Shown here piece by piece: positions 1 to 6,519 of a DNA stretch of 7,969 nt; the first letter of the stretch is position 1, and every line of letters starts with the position of its first letter. Origin of the DNA: Phycisphaerales bacterium (GTDB lineage: Bacteria > Planctomycetota > Phycisphaerae > SM23-33); contig PMYM01000107.1 in the NCBI GenBank assembly GCA_003171235.1, positions 7,161 through 15,129 on the forward strand, given 5' to 3'. The notes beneath the pieces are model-generated. The model saw nothing but the letters and a program-made list of their open reading frames with translations, ran no database searches and was not told the DNA's origin. Made by a program: the position numbers and the translations under genes.

Positions 1-2
1 TG

Positions 3-950
3 CAGGCCGAGCCGCCGGTGACGGTCAACCTGGAGGGCCAACTGACGCCGGTCCCCTCCTCCTGGAGCAATTACCCGGTGGGGGTGGTTTCGGAGTTGCT
101 CAAGGCCGGCGTGAAACTCGGCGGGGCCGACGTGATCTTTTCCAGCGACCTGCCGCTGGGCGGCGGGCTGTCCAGCTCGGCCGCATTGGAGGTGGCCACC
201 GCCCTGGCGCTGCTGGAGGCCTGCGGGAAGCAGGGCGCGGTCCAAGGCCGGGACTTGGCCCTGCTCTGCCAGCGGGCGGAGAACCTCTTCGCCGGCGCCC
301 CCTGCGGCATCATGGATCAGTCCATCGTGGTCATGGGGCAGGCGGGCAAGGCCATGCTGCTGGATTGCCGCAGCGGGCAGGTCCGCCAGGCGCCCTTCGA
401 CGACCCCGGCCTGGTGCTGCTGGTGGCCGACACCCAGGTCAAGCACAACATCGGCGACGGCGGCTATCCCTTGCGCCGACGGCAGTGCCAGGAGGCAGCC
501 CGGAAGCTCGCCGTCAAGGCCCTGCGCGACGTGACAGCGGCCCAACTGGCCAAGATTCAGGCCGAAAAGATCCTGGAGGGCCAACTGCTCCAGCGGGTCC
601 GGCACGTGGTTGGGGAAATAGAGCGCACGCTCAAGGCCGTCGAGGCCCTGGAGAAGCACAAGTACATCCGCTTCGGCAGGCTGATGTACAAAAGCCACGC
701 CAGCCTGCGCGACGATTACCAGGTCAGTTGTGAAGAACTGGACGCCATTGTGGAATCCGCCCGCACCTGTCCGGGCGTTTACGGGGCCAGGATGACCGGC
801 GGCGGCTTCGGGGGCTGCGCCATAGTCTTGGTGCCCCGCGCCCTGGCCACCCAGGCGGGCGAAAAGATAGCCGGCGACTTCGAGCAGCGCTTCGGCCGGC
901 GATGCCCGATCTTCACTACCATCGCCGCCGGCGGGGCGGCCGGAATATAG
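3..950 (+). CDS. galK: Galactokinase (GHMP kinase family), 5' end cut by window edge
   Basis: This enzyme phosphorylates galactose to galactose 1-phosphate with ATP, the first committed step of the Leloir pathway, in the cytoplasm. The frame is open to the left edge, so the true start lies outside. The N-terminal galactose-binding signature (GRVNLIGEHTDY type) and roughly 80-100 residues are missing from view. Counting from the GTG at 18, the GHMP ATP-binding loop PLGGGLSSSAA is at about 46-56. CGIMDQ at 96-101 contains the probable catalytic Asp100. The region around VKHNIGDGGY (141-150) and the motif SHASLRDDYQVSCEELD (226-242) are typical of galactokinases. The C-terminal GHMP motif GARMTGGGFGGC is at 256-267. 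It ends with TAG 15 bp before the end of the convergent isomerase gene, with no terminator hairpin between them. The family assignment is secure; only the start is unknown. Confidence 0.95.
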   Translation, partial: QAEPPVTVNLEGQLTPVPSSWSNYPVGVVSELLKAGVKLGGADVIFSSDLPLGGGLSSSAALEVATALALLEACGKQGAVQGRDLALLCQRAENLFAGAPCGIMDQSIVVMGQAGKAMLLDCRSGQVRQAPFDDPGLVLLVADTQVKHNIGDGGYPLRRRQCQEAARKLAVKALRDVTAAQLAKIQAEKILEGQLLQRVRHVVGEIERTLKAVEALEKHKYIRFGRLMYKSHASLRDDYQVSCEELDAIVESARTCPGVYGARMTGGGFGGCAIVLVPRALATQAGEKIAGDFEQRFGRRCPIFTTIAAGGAAGI

Positions 951-965
951 ACTCGCGACTGGTAA

Positions 966-2681
966 CTACTTTCCCGCCAGCAGTCGCTTGGCTTGGGCTT
1001 CGCCGCCGTTTAGCAGGTGCAGCAGCGGTTGGGGGCGATCCACGCCCGGCAAGAAACTCGGCCGGGCTTGCCACGGCGCCACCGACAGCACGTTGGCCAG
1101 GTCCATCCAGTATTCCAGCCGGGCGGCCGAGAGGTTCCAGGTCATGTGAAAGTGATTGGCAGGGGGGTACTGCTTGTACTCGGCCATCGTGGCGTATTTG
1201 GGGATTACGAAGGTGTGCGGCCAGTTCCAGTTGCTGGTGTGGCAGACGGCCTGAGAGAGCTTCTCGGGCATCTCGGCCGTCTGGGCCTGGTCCCAGACCA
1301 TGCTGAACATTCCCGACAGGTCGCTGTAGGCCAGCCGGGCGGCCAGGCCAGCGATGCCGCCGGGTGTGATGAAGCTGACGCTGTTGCCTCCGCCGGGGAA
1401 ATAGCTGCTGTCGGCCAATGGCATGTTCACCCGGGCCATGAGTTTCTCGGGCGATTCGCCCGGCCTGCCCGCCCAGTCCAGGCTGGCCGAGCCGGAGTTG
1501 TCGCCGTCGACGAAGCCGCGCTGGGCCCACAGGTCATTGGCCCCGAATCGCACCTTCTCCTTGCCGGCCAGGGCCTGAATCTCCCACGGCTCCCAGACCT
1601 TGCGGAAATCCATGAACAGCGGCGGGTTTCCGCCCGACAGCCAGGTCATCACCAGCATGGTGAGCAGGGCCTGCACGTCGGCCTCGGTGGCGAAGGGCAG
1701 GGCGGGCTTTCGTCCGGCGTGGTCGAAAGTGGAGTTGAAGAGGCTCTCCATGGCGTCGGCCACGGGCAGGGGGCAGCCGCGAAGGTCGCTGCCCCACTCC
1801 AGTTGGCTCATGAACCCGCCGCCCACGGCGTTGTAGTCGGCCAGCAGGTCGCGGACGATCAGGTACATGGCCAGCGACTGGTTGAATCGCTCGCTTTCAG
1901 CCGGGCCGGGCAACTCCAGCCGCTTGCCCACGTGCCGGTCGAACCAGCCGCGCAGAGCGGCCAGTTCCTTCTTGTCGTATGCGCCCTTGGCCAGCAGGTC
2001 GGCCAGCAGCTTCATGTCCAGACGGGTGATTTCCAGGCCAAAGAACCGCCGCGTGGGAATGACGTGGGCCAATGCCGTCTCCATGCCCATGGAGTCATGA
2101 CCGAAAATCACCACCCGCCGCCCGCGAAGGCCGGCCGCTGTCATGGCGGCATAGCACCAGTCGACCAGGTCCGAGATTGTCTGATCGGTCATTTGCGGGC
2201 TCTGGCCGGCATCCGGCCAGGTGCCGACGTTCAGGTGCGAGAGTATGCCGCTCTGGGCCAGGGCGCCATTGAGGGCGTGGGCATATACCACCCCCGGCTT
2301 GGGCCCGCTGTTGCCGCAGGTGATGTTCAACGGCGTGCCCTTGGGCATGCGCGCCAAGAGCGAAATCGTAGTCAGTTGCGGGAAAGCCCAGGTGTCGGGG
2401 GCACAGATGAGGGCGTCGACCCCGGCGGCCAGGAACTGCCCTGCCACCTGGTCGGCCTGCCTTTCCCCGTCCACCAACACCTGCGAGAACACCACCCGCG
2501 CCGGCTGGCCATCGGGCATCTTCACTCGCTTGACCACCGCCTCGGCCACCATTTCAACGATGTTCACGCAGCGCTGGCGCGAGGCGGCATCGATTCGCGG
2601 ATCGCCGGTGGCGAAGACGCCGAAGGTGACGGCGCCGGTCTTGCGGGAATTGCGATTGGACAGTTTCTCTGCCTGTGCCAT
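966..2681 (-). CDS. L-fucose/L-arabinose isomerase family protein (FucI-like)
   Basis: The 571-residue product resembles the L-fucose isomerase family, whose Mn-dependent enzymes interconvert aldoses and ketoses; E. coli FucI is about 590 residues. Numbering from the upstream TTG (eight residues longer), an N-terminal Rossmann-like part (about 25-210) includes DALICAPDTWAFPQ at 97-110. The proposed metal ligands by analogy with FucI (Glu337, Asp361, His528) are Glu341 in FATEADVQ, Asp366 in FMDFRKVW and His518 in ANHFHMTWN; the Glu-Asp spacing is 25 here against 24 in FucI. Substrate cannot be read from sequence: fucose, arabinose or another sugar is possible. I chose ATG at 2681 because GGAG lies 6 nt upstream. 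A TTG at 2705 is the first start after an in-frame stop and has no clear ribosome binding site. It is separated from the upstream purB cluster by a repeat-bearing gap, so it may have its own promoter. Confidence is high for family, moderate for start. Confidence 0.85.
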   Translation of the reverse strand: MAQAEKLSNRNSRKTGAVTFGVFATGDPRIDAASRQRCVNIVEMVAEAVVKRVKMPDGQPARVVFSQVLVDGERQADQVAGQFLAAGVDALICAPDTWAFPQLTTISLLARMPKGTPLNITCGNSGPKPGVVYAHALNGALAQSGILSHLNVGTWPDAGQSPQMTDQTISDLVDWCYAAMTAAGLRGRRVVIFGHDSMGMETALAHVIPTRRFFGLEITRLDMKLLADLLAKGAYDKKELAALRGWFDRHVGKRLELPGPAESERFNQSLAMYLIVRDLLADYNAVGGGFMSQLEWGSDLRGCPLPVADAMESLFNSTFDHAGRKPALPFATEADVQALLTMLVMTWLSGGNPPLFMDFRKVWEPWEIQALAGKEKVRFGANDLWAQRGFVDGDNSGSASLDWAGRPGESPEKLMARVNMPLADSSYFPGGGNSVSFITPGGIAGLAARLAYSDLSGMFSMVWDQAQTAEMPEKLSQAVCHTSNWNWPHTFVIPKYATMAEYKQYPPANHFHMTWNLSAARLEYWMDLANVLSVAPWQARPSFLPGVDRPQPLLHLLNGGEAQAKRLLAGK

Positions 2682-2687
2682 GAGGCT

Positions 2688-2691
2688 CTCC
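2688..2691 (-). promoter_or_regulatory. Ribosome binding site GGAG of the isomerase gene
   Basis: GGAG on the minus strand stands 6 nt before the ATG at 2681. The alternative TTG at 2705 has no purine-rich Shine-Dalgarno sequence before it. This supports the shorter 571-residue product. Confidence 0.55.
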
Positions 2692-2751
2692 AGTCGGGTA
2701 GACAAGTACGGCAGGGCATCTTACACGAAGACGAAAAACAAAACCAAGACG

Positions 2752-2880
2752 TGAGCCACAAAGGACACAAAGATCACAAAGAAGGCAAGAGCATTGGAAA
2801 GGCAGAGACTTTCACGATAAAGAGAAACTCAGAATGAAATCCTCTCTCTGCGTTTCTCTGCGGCCTCTGCGCCTCTGCGT
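2752..2880. repeat. Composite intergenic repeat: CACAAAG x3, fold-back hairpin, CTCTGCG x4
   Basis: The gap of about 235 bp between the isomerase start and the oxidoreductase stop is filled mostly by this element. CACAAAG occurs at 2757, 2766 and 2775, a strict 9-bp period. CTCTGCG occurs at 2846, 2856, 2865 and 2873, with steps of 10, 9 and 8 bp. The reverse complement of CTCTGCG is CGCAGAG, so both arrays match CRCARAG and face each other in opposite orientation. Similar short arrays are, from memory, common between genes of environmental Planctomycetota and related bacteria, and they behave like REP-type dispersed repeats. No ORF or T-run terminator is seen. A weak promoter-like pair for the isomerase gene lies just downstream on the minus strand (TTGGTT at 2742-2747, TAAGAT at 2718-2723, 18-bp spacer), too poor a match to call. 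Confidence 0.7.
2821..2859. repeat. Fold-back hairpin in the middle of the composite repeat
   Basis: AGAGAAACTCAGA at 2821-2833 pairs with TCTGCGTTTCTCT at 2847-2859 in 12 of 13 positions; the one mismatch is T at 2829 against C at 2851. The loop is 13 nt. No T-run follows on either strand, so an intrinsic terminator is not indicated. It could act as a REP-like hairpin protecting the 3' end of the upstream leftward transcript, which is inference. Confidence 0.6.
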
Positions 2881-2916
2881 AGAGTCTTGGGCGACCGAAT
2901 ACTCAACCTTATCGAG

Positions 2917-4182
2917 CTACGTCATCTCGGCCAAGTCCACCACGCGGTTTTCGTGACGGCTCTTTTCGGCGGCGAAGACCATGAGGTGGGTTTCCAGCGA
3001 TTCGGTCGGCCCGGAAAGGATGTGGCCGCGCTGGCCGGTGGCGACGGCGGCGACAAAGGCCTCCATCAGCCGGTAATCGCCTCCGCCATGGCCTGCCCGC
3101 CCGGCCTGCTCGGCGGGGCAGGCGTCGATGACCTGCTCGGTCTGGGTGAGGAAATCGAAGTGGCGGATCTTGTCGTCGTAGCCGAAGATTTCCCCGCGCG
3201 TGCCGAAGATGGCGGTTCGTCGCCCGCCGCGAGGGTTGTTGAAGGCGGTCATGGTGAAGACAGCCGTCCTGCCGCCCTCGAAGAGCATGTTGACCGTCTG
3301 GTTGTCCACCACGTCGTTGTCGCACTCCCAGACGCACCGCCCATATGGGCCGGTGCGCAAGGCTTCCTGCAATTTCTCCATCGTGGGCTCGGGAGCGACG
3401 GTTGAGACGGGCCAGCCAGTGTGTCCGCGCGCCAGCCGGCCCAAGTATATCTTGCGGGCGGAGTAACAGCAGCCCTCCTCGATTGAGCAATCCACGGTGC
3501 AGCGGCTGCCCGCCCCGGCGGGTTTGCGGTCCTTGCGGAAGAGGTACAGCGAGCCGAAACTCTGCACGCTGCGGCAGGGCACGCCCATGATGTGCCGTAT
3601 CCAGTCCAGGTCATGGCAGCTCTTGGCCAGCAGCATGGGGCTGGATTGTTTTTCGTTGCGCCAGTTCCCGCGGACGAAGGAATGGGCCTGGTGCCACCAG
3701 CCTACCGGCTCGAGGTGCTGCAGCGAGACGATCTCGCCGATCAGGCCCTCCTCCAGCAGGGCCTTGAGCCGGCGGGTGTAGTCGGTGTAGCGCATGACAT
3801 GGCAGACGGCGAAGAGGTTGTCGTTGGCGGCGACGGCCCCGGCGATGCGGCGGCAGTCCTGGGCATTGGGGGCCATGGGCTTTTCCAGCAGGATGGCGTA
3901 GCCCTTCTTGGCCAGCGCCAGGGCGGGCTCGGCGTGCATGGCGTCCTGGGTGGCGATGATGACAGCGTCGGCCAGGCGGGGTTTTTCGGCCAGTTGCCGC
4001 CAATCGGTAAAGACATTGGCGGGGGGGATGTTGTGCTGGCGGGCCAGCAGCGTGCAGTTGTATTCCTGGGGTTCGGCCAGGGCCACCACCCTGGCCCGGT
4101 CGGGGTGCATCAGGGCGTACTGGGAGTATTCGCTGCCGCGATCTCCGCCGCCGGCGATGGCGATGCTGACGCACTTGGGCAT
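2917..4182 (-). CDS. Gfo/Idh/MocA family NAD(P)-dependent oxidoreductase
   Basis: This 421-residue protein has the length and fold signatures of the Gfo/Idh/MocA family, which oxidise or reduce sugars, inositols and their derivatives with NAD(P). The N-terminal Rossmann domain starts at the first residues (IAIAGGGDRGSEYS, 7-20) and has no signal peptide. The conserved EKP is at 100-102, with Lys101 the usual catalytic lysine. KSCHDLDWI (187-195) is the equivalent of the family's second catalytic block. A Cys-rich loop follows, with Cys228, 232, 238 and 239, leading into YSARKIYLG. A C-terminal HGGGDYRLMEAF (365-376) closes the alpha/beta domain. ATG at 4182 is one base after the stop of the membrane-protein gene, with GGCGG upstream, so translation is probably coupled. 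The substrate is unknown; the nearby galactokinase and isomerase hint at sugar catabolism. Confidence 0.9.
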   Translation of the reverse strand: MPKCVSIAIAGGGDRGSEYSQYALMHPDRARVVALAEPQEYNCTLLARQHNIPPANVFTDWRQLAEKPRLADAVIIATQDAMHAEPALALAKKGYAILLEKPMAPNAQDCRRIAGAVAANDNLFAVCHVMRYTDYTRRLKALLEEGLIGEIVSLQHLEPVGWWHQAHSFVRGNWRNEKQSSPMLLAKSCHDLDWIRHIMGVPCRSVQSFGSLYLFRKDRKPAGAGSRCTVDCSIEEGCCYSARKIYLGRLARGHTGWPVSTVAPEPTMEKLQEALRTGPYGRCVWECDNDVVDNQTVNMLFEGGRTAVFTMTAFNNPRGGRRTAIFGTRGEIFGYDDKIRHFDFLTQTEQVIDACPAEQAGRAGHGGGDYRLMEAFVAAVATGQRGHILSGPTESLETHLMVFAAEKSRHENRVVDLAEMT

Positions 4183-4183
4183 G

Positions 4184-4699
4184 TCAATCCGCCTTCTGGA
4201 AGGGCAGGGAAGGGCTGTAGTAGAGACGCCGCAGGTGCTTGAGGCGGGGCAGGGCCAGCAGCACGCCCACGAAGTTCAAGCCCAGCACTATCAGCGTGGG
4301 CAGCCAGAGCGTGTGGCTGATGCCGTTGGCCAGCAGCACGCCCAGGGTGACCAGCCAGGCCAGCAGGTTGACAGCGCCGGCGCCCAGGCAGCCGCCCAGG
4401 TAGGCGGTGACGGCCTGGGCGAGCTGGCTGGAGGAGCGGGCCCGCCGGTTGGCGTATCCGGTCAGCACCACCCCGCCGCCCAGAGCGGCCAGGGCCACCA
4501 GTCCGGCCAGCACAACCGGCTGGCGAGTCCCAGCCACCGGTCGATACGTCCGCACCAGCATGCCCACCACCGCCCCCAGCACCGCCAGGGCCAGCGCCGC
4601 CACGAGAATCGTCCCCAGCATGTGCACGCGCTTGACGGCCCGGTGCACGCCCGGATCAGCCACGATGGTGTTGACGGTGCGCTGCGGCAGGGAAGTCAT
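4184..4699 (-). CDS. Small membrane protein with four predicted helices, function unknown
   Basis: I do not recognise this family. The 171-residue product is strongly hydrophobic. Numbering from a TTG codon just before the chosen ATG, likely helices are about 28-50, 62-82, 100-125 and 131-151. Short basic stretches (RRAR at 86-89 and PRLKHLRR at 152-159) suggest cytoplasmic loops. There is no signal peptide and no motif I can name. ATG at 4699 shares its A with the TGA of purB, and a strong GGAGG lies four bases upstream inside the end of purB. Its own stop is one base before the oxidoreductase start. It is therefore almost certainly co-transcribed and translationally coupled with both neighbours. 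A transporter or anchoring role is possible, but nothing in the sequence shows it. Confidence 0.75.
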   Translation of the reverse strand: MTSLPQRTVNTIVADPGVHRAVKRVHMLGTILVAALALAVLGAVVGMLVRTYRPVAGTRQPVVLAGLVALAALGGGVVLTGYANRRARSSSQLAQAVTAYLGGCLGAGAVNLLAWLVTLGVLLANGISHTLWLPTLIVLGLNFVGVLLALPRLKHLRRLYYSPSLPFQKAD

Positions 4700-6132
4700 C
4701 AAACCTCCAGTTCGCTGACGGCCCCGAGGCGGTCGGCGTACTTCCGCCGCACCGGCTCGACCCAGGCCTGCACGAATTCCTCGACCTGCTGGGCGGATCG
4801 CCCCACGAATTGCCGCGGGTCCAGGATGGCGTCGATGTCCACCTTGGCAAAGGCGGCATCGGCCTTGAGCCGGGCGATCAGGTCATTGGGCTGGCCCCGC
4901 ACCTTTATGGCCATGCCGGCCTCCTGGGCGTGGCGGCGGATCCGCTCGTGCAGATCCTGGCGGTCTCCGCCGGCCTTGACGCCAGCCATAAGGATGTTCT
5001 CCGAAGCGATGAACGGCAACTCCGCCAGCACCCGCGACCGAATGCTGCCCTCATACACCACCAGCCCGCGCACCACGTTTAGCACCACGCGCAGGGCAGA
5101 GTCGGCGGTGAGGAAGGCCTCGGGCATCGACAGCCGCTTGTTGGCCGAATCGTCCAGCGTGCGCTCGAGCCACTGCTCGGCCGCCGTGTGCAGGGGGGAG
5201 GCCGAAATGTCCATCAGCCAGCGGGCCAGGCCGGTGGCCCGCTCGCAGCGCATGGGGTTGCGCTTGTAGGGCATGGCCGATGAGCCCACCTGGCTGGCCT
5301 CGAAAGGCTCGTCCATCTCCTTCAGGCCTGACAGCAGGCGGATGTCGTTGGCTAGGCGGTGGATGCTGGCGCCGATGCCGGCCAGGGCGCCGGCCACCTG
5401 GGCGTCCACCTTGCGGCTATAGGTCTGGCCGGTCACGACGTAGATGTTCTCGAAGCCCATTTTCTCGGCCACCAGCCGTTCCAGGGCTTGCACCTTGTGG
5501 TGGTCGCCGTCGAACAGTTCCAGGAAACTGGCCTGGGTGCCGGTGGCGCCCTTGGCCGAGAGGAAGGCCAGGTTGGCCTGGCGGTGCTCCAGCTCGGTCA
5601 GGTCCAGCAGGAAGTCGTAGCCCCACACGGCAGCCCGCTTGCCCACCGTCGTAAGCTGCGCCGGCTGGAAGTGGGTATAGGCCAAACAGGGAAGCTGGCG
5701 GTGCTGGAAGGCGAATGCCCCCAGCGCGTCGATGATGTTGGCTAGGTAGCCCTCCAGCAGGCCCATCGCCTCTCGCATCAGCAGCAGGTCGGTGTTGTCC
5801 ACGACGAACTGGCTGGTGGCGCCCAGGTGGATGATGGGGCGGGCGGCGGGTGCGGCGTCGCCGAAGGCGTGGATGTGGGCCACCACGTCGTGGCGGAACT
5901 TCTTCTCGTATCGGGCGGCGGCCTCGAAGTCGGTGTCGTCGAGGTGGTCGGCCATTTCCTCCAGTTGCTGGTCGGTGATGGCCAGGCCGAGCTTCTGCTG
6001 GGCCTGGGCCAGCGCCAGCCACAGCCGCCGCCAGGTGGCGAACTTGCGCTGCTCGGAAAAGAGCTGCCGCATCTGGAGGCTGGCGTAGCGCCCCGATAGC
6101 GGGCTTTGGTATTCCTCGTGCTTGGTTGCCAT
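4699..6132 (-). CDS. purB: Adenylosuccinate lyase, eukaryote-like form
   Basis: The enzyme splits fumarate from SAICAR in IMP synthesis and from adenylosuccinate in AMP synthesis, in the cytoplasm as a homotetramer. The 477-residue product carries the fumarase/aspartase superfamily signature GSSAMPYKRNP at 283-293, with the catalytic serine loop. RHDVVAHIHAFG is at 80-91 and IHLGATSQFV at 101-110. THFQPAQLTTVGKR is at 153-166, with His154 the probable general acid. GTQASFLELFDGD lies at 198-210, QWLERTLDDSANKR at 320-333 and VKAGGDRQDLHE at 385-396. From memory these blocks match human ADSL more closely than the usual E. coli or B. subtilis PurB proteins. ATG at 6132 puts the conserved YQSPLSGRY near the N-terminus; no clear Shine-Dalgarno precedes it. 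It is the first gene of a tight leftward cluster with a membrane protein and an oxidoreductase. Confidence 0.95.
   Translation of the reverse strand: MATKHEEYQSPLSGRYASLQMRQLFSEQRKFATWRRLWLALAQAQQKLGLAITDQQLEEMADHLDDTDFEAAARYEKKFRHDVVAHIHAFGDAAPAARPIIHLGATSQFVVDNTDLLLMREAMGLLEGYLANIIDALGAFAFQHRQLPCLAYTHFQPAQLTTVGKRAAVWGYDFLLDLTELEHRQANLAFLSAKGATGTQASFLELFDGDHHKVQALERLVAEKMGFENIYVVTGQTYSRKVDAQVAGALAGIGASIHRLANDIRLLSGLKEMDEPFEASQVGSSAMPYKRNPMRCERATGLARWLMDISASPLHTAAEQWLERTLDDSANKRLSMPEAFLTADSALRVVLNVVRGLVVYEGSIRSRVLAELPFIASENILMAGVKAGGDRQDLHERIRRHAQEAGMAIKVRGQPNDLIARLKADAAFAKVDIDAILDPRQFVGRSAQQVEEFVQAWVEPVRRKYADRLGAVSELEV
4704..4708 (-). promoter_or_regulatory. Ribosome binding site GGAGG of the membrane-protein gene
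   Basis: GGAGG on the minus strand lies within the last codons of purB, four bases before the ATG at 4699. It decides for ATG over the adjacent TTG at 4702 and explains how the overlapping gene is translated. Confidence 0.7.
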
Positions 6133-6346
6133 AGCGGAGATTTTATCAGGCCCGGGGCCCAGAGACTACTGGGATCAAGAACAGGCCAAACCGGTTGATC
6201 GGCGAGTCGGGTGATCGGTTAACAGGTTAAGGGGGTGTTTTTCGTAGGGGCTCTACGCCCCGTCCGGGATCCCCAAATCAGTTTTGCCACTGCTTGCTCT
6301 TGCCTTCTCTCTCTCTGCGCTTTTGGTTGAATTTGAGGAATCTGAG

Positions 6347-6388
6347 TTTTTGCGCACACTTTTGCGCGCGCAAAAGTGTGCGCAAAAA
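6347..6388. repeat. Perfect palindrome, upstream copy (42 bp)
   Basis: The arm GCGCACACTTTTGCGC at 6352-6367 is followed immediately by its exact reverse complement at 6368-6383, with no spacer. Symmetry extends a further five bases on each side (TTTTT and AAAAA). TTTTGCGC occurs twice within each arm, 12 bp apart. Because the site is palindromic, either transcript has an A-run after the hairpin, not a U-run, so it is not an intrinsic terminator. Confidence 0.95.
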
Positions 6389-6462
6389 AAAGCCATCTGG
6401 CGATTTTTAAAAAAAACTGCATCTCGGCAGGACAAGCAGTTACGCGCCGTCGGGGGTGTTTT

Positions 6463-6494
6463 GCGCACACTTTTGCGCGCGCAAAAGTGTGCGC
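6463..6494. repeat. Perfect palindrome, downstream copy (32 bp)
   Basis: This copy is identical to the 32-bp core of the upstream copy, and the two centres are 111 bp apart. It ends 14 bp before the AGGAG of the portal gene. It could therefore serve as an operator near that gene's promoter, or as an mRNA hairpin beside the ribosome binding site. It may equally be a dispersed repeat of no regulatory role. Confidence 0.95.
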
Positions 6495-6508
6495 TGCCAG
6501 AAAGGGTG

Positions 6509-6513
6509 AGGAG
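6509..6513 (+). promoter_or_regulatory. Ribosome binding site AGGAG of the portal gene
   Basis: AGGAG is 6 nt before the ATG at 6520. It sets this start rather than the in-frame upstream reading that would run through both palindromes. Confidence 0.75.
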
Positions 6514-6519
6514 ATCGAT

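Larger units (their letters stand above)
6133..6519. other. Divergent intergenic region between purB and the portal gene
   Basis: This 387-bp stretch separates two genes that point away from each other and must hold both upstream regions. It contains a short hairpin CCCAG/CTGGG (6158-6162 with 6169-6173), a GTTGATCGG-like degenerate repeat around 6192-6231, and a GGGGC/GCCCC hairpin with a 5-nt loop (6247-6261). A CT-rich tract with a CTCTGCG heptamer at 6313-6319 recalls one arm of the composite repeat near 2850. Two long palindromes follow, described separately. I see no convincing sigma-70 promoter, no T-run terminator and no tRNA. The stretch is more AT-rich towards 6320-6420 than its flanks. 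Confidence 0.6.

Noticed and set aside
1017..2837. A 606-codon open frame on the plus strand opposite the isomerase gene
   Set aside because: It is an antisense shadow produced by the high GC content. Its translation is low-complexity, rich in Gly, His and Gln, and shows no family motif, whereas the minus strand encodes clear FucI-family blocks.
2752..2880. Heptamer arrays as a CRISPR array
   Set aside because: Units are only 7 bp with 1-3 bp spacers, far below CRISPR repeat and spacer sizes, and no cas gene is present.
3592..4242. A 216-codon plus-strand frame opposite the oxidoreductase
   Set aside because: Gly- and Val-rich antisense translation with no recognisable domain; the minus strand is the real gene.
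3908..5269. A 453-codon plus-strand frame spanning three minus-strand genes
   Set aside because: It crosses gene boundaries on the opposite strand, is rich in Arg, Ser and Gln without motifs, and has no ribosome binding site. It is a compositional shadow.
6389..6420. GCCATCTGGC followed by a T-run as a terminator between the palindromes
   Set aside because: The stem is only four base pairs with a two-base loop, too small to form a stable terminator.
6347..6494. Palindromes as intrinsic terminators
   Set aside because: A perfect palindrome flanked by T on the left and A on the right gives an A-run after the stem on both strands, and the second copy has neither. The required U-run is missing.
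6376..6519. Extension of the portal frame upstream through both palindromes
   Set aside because: The extension translates repetitive palindrome sequence, while AGGAG is correctly spaced before the ATG at 6520.
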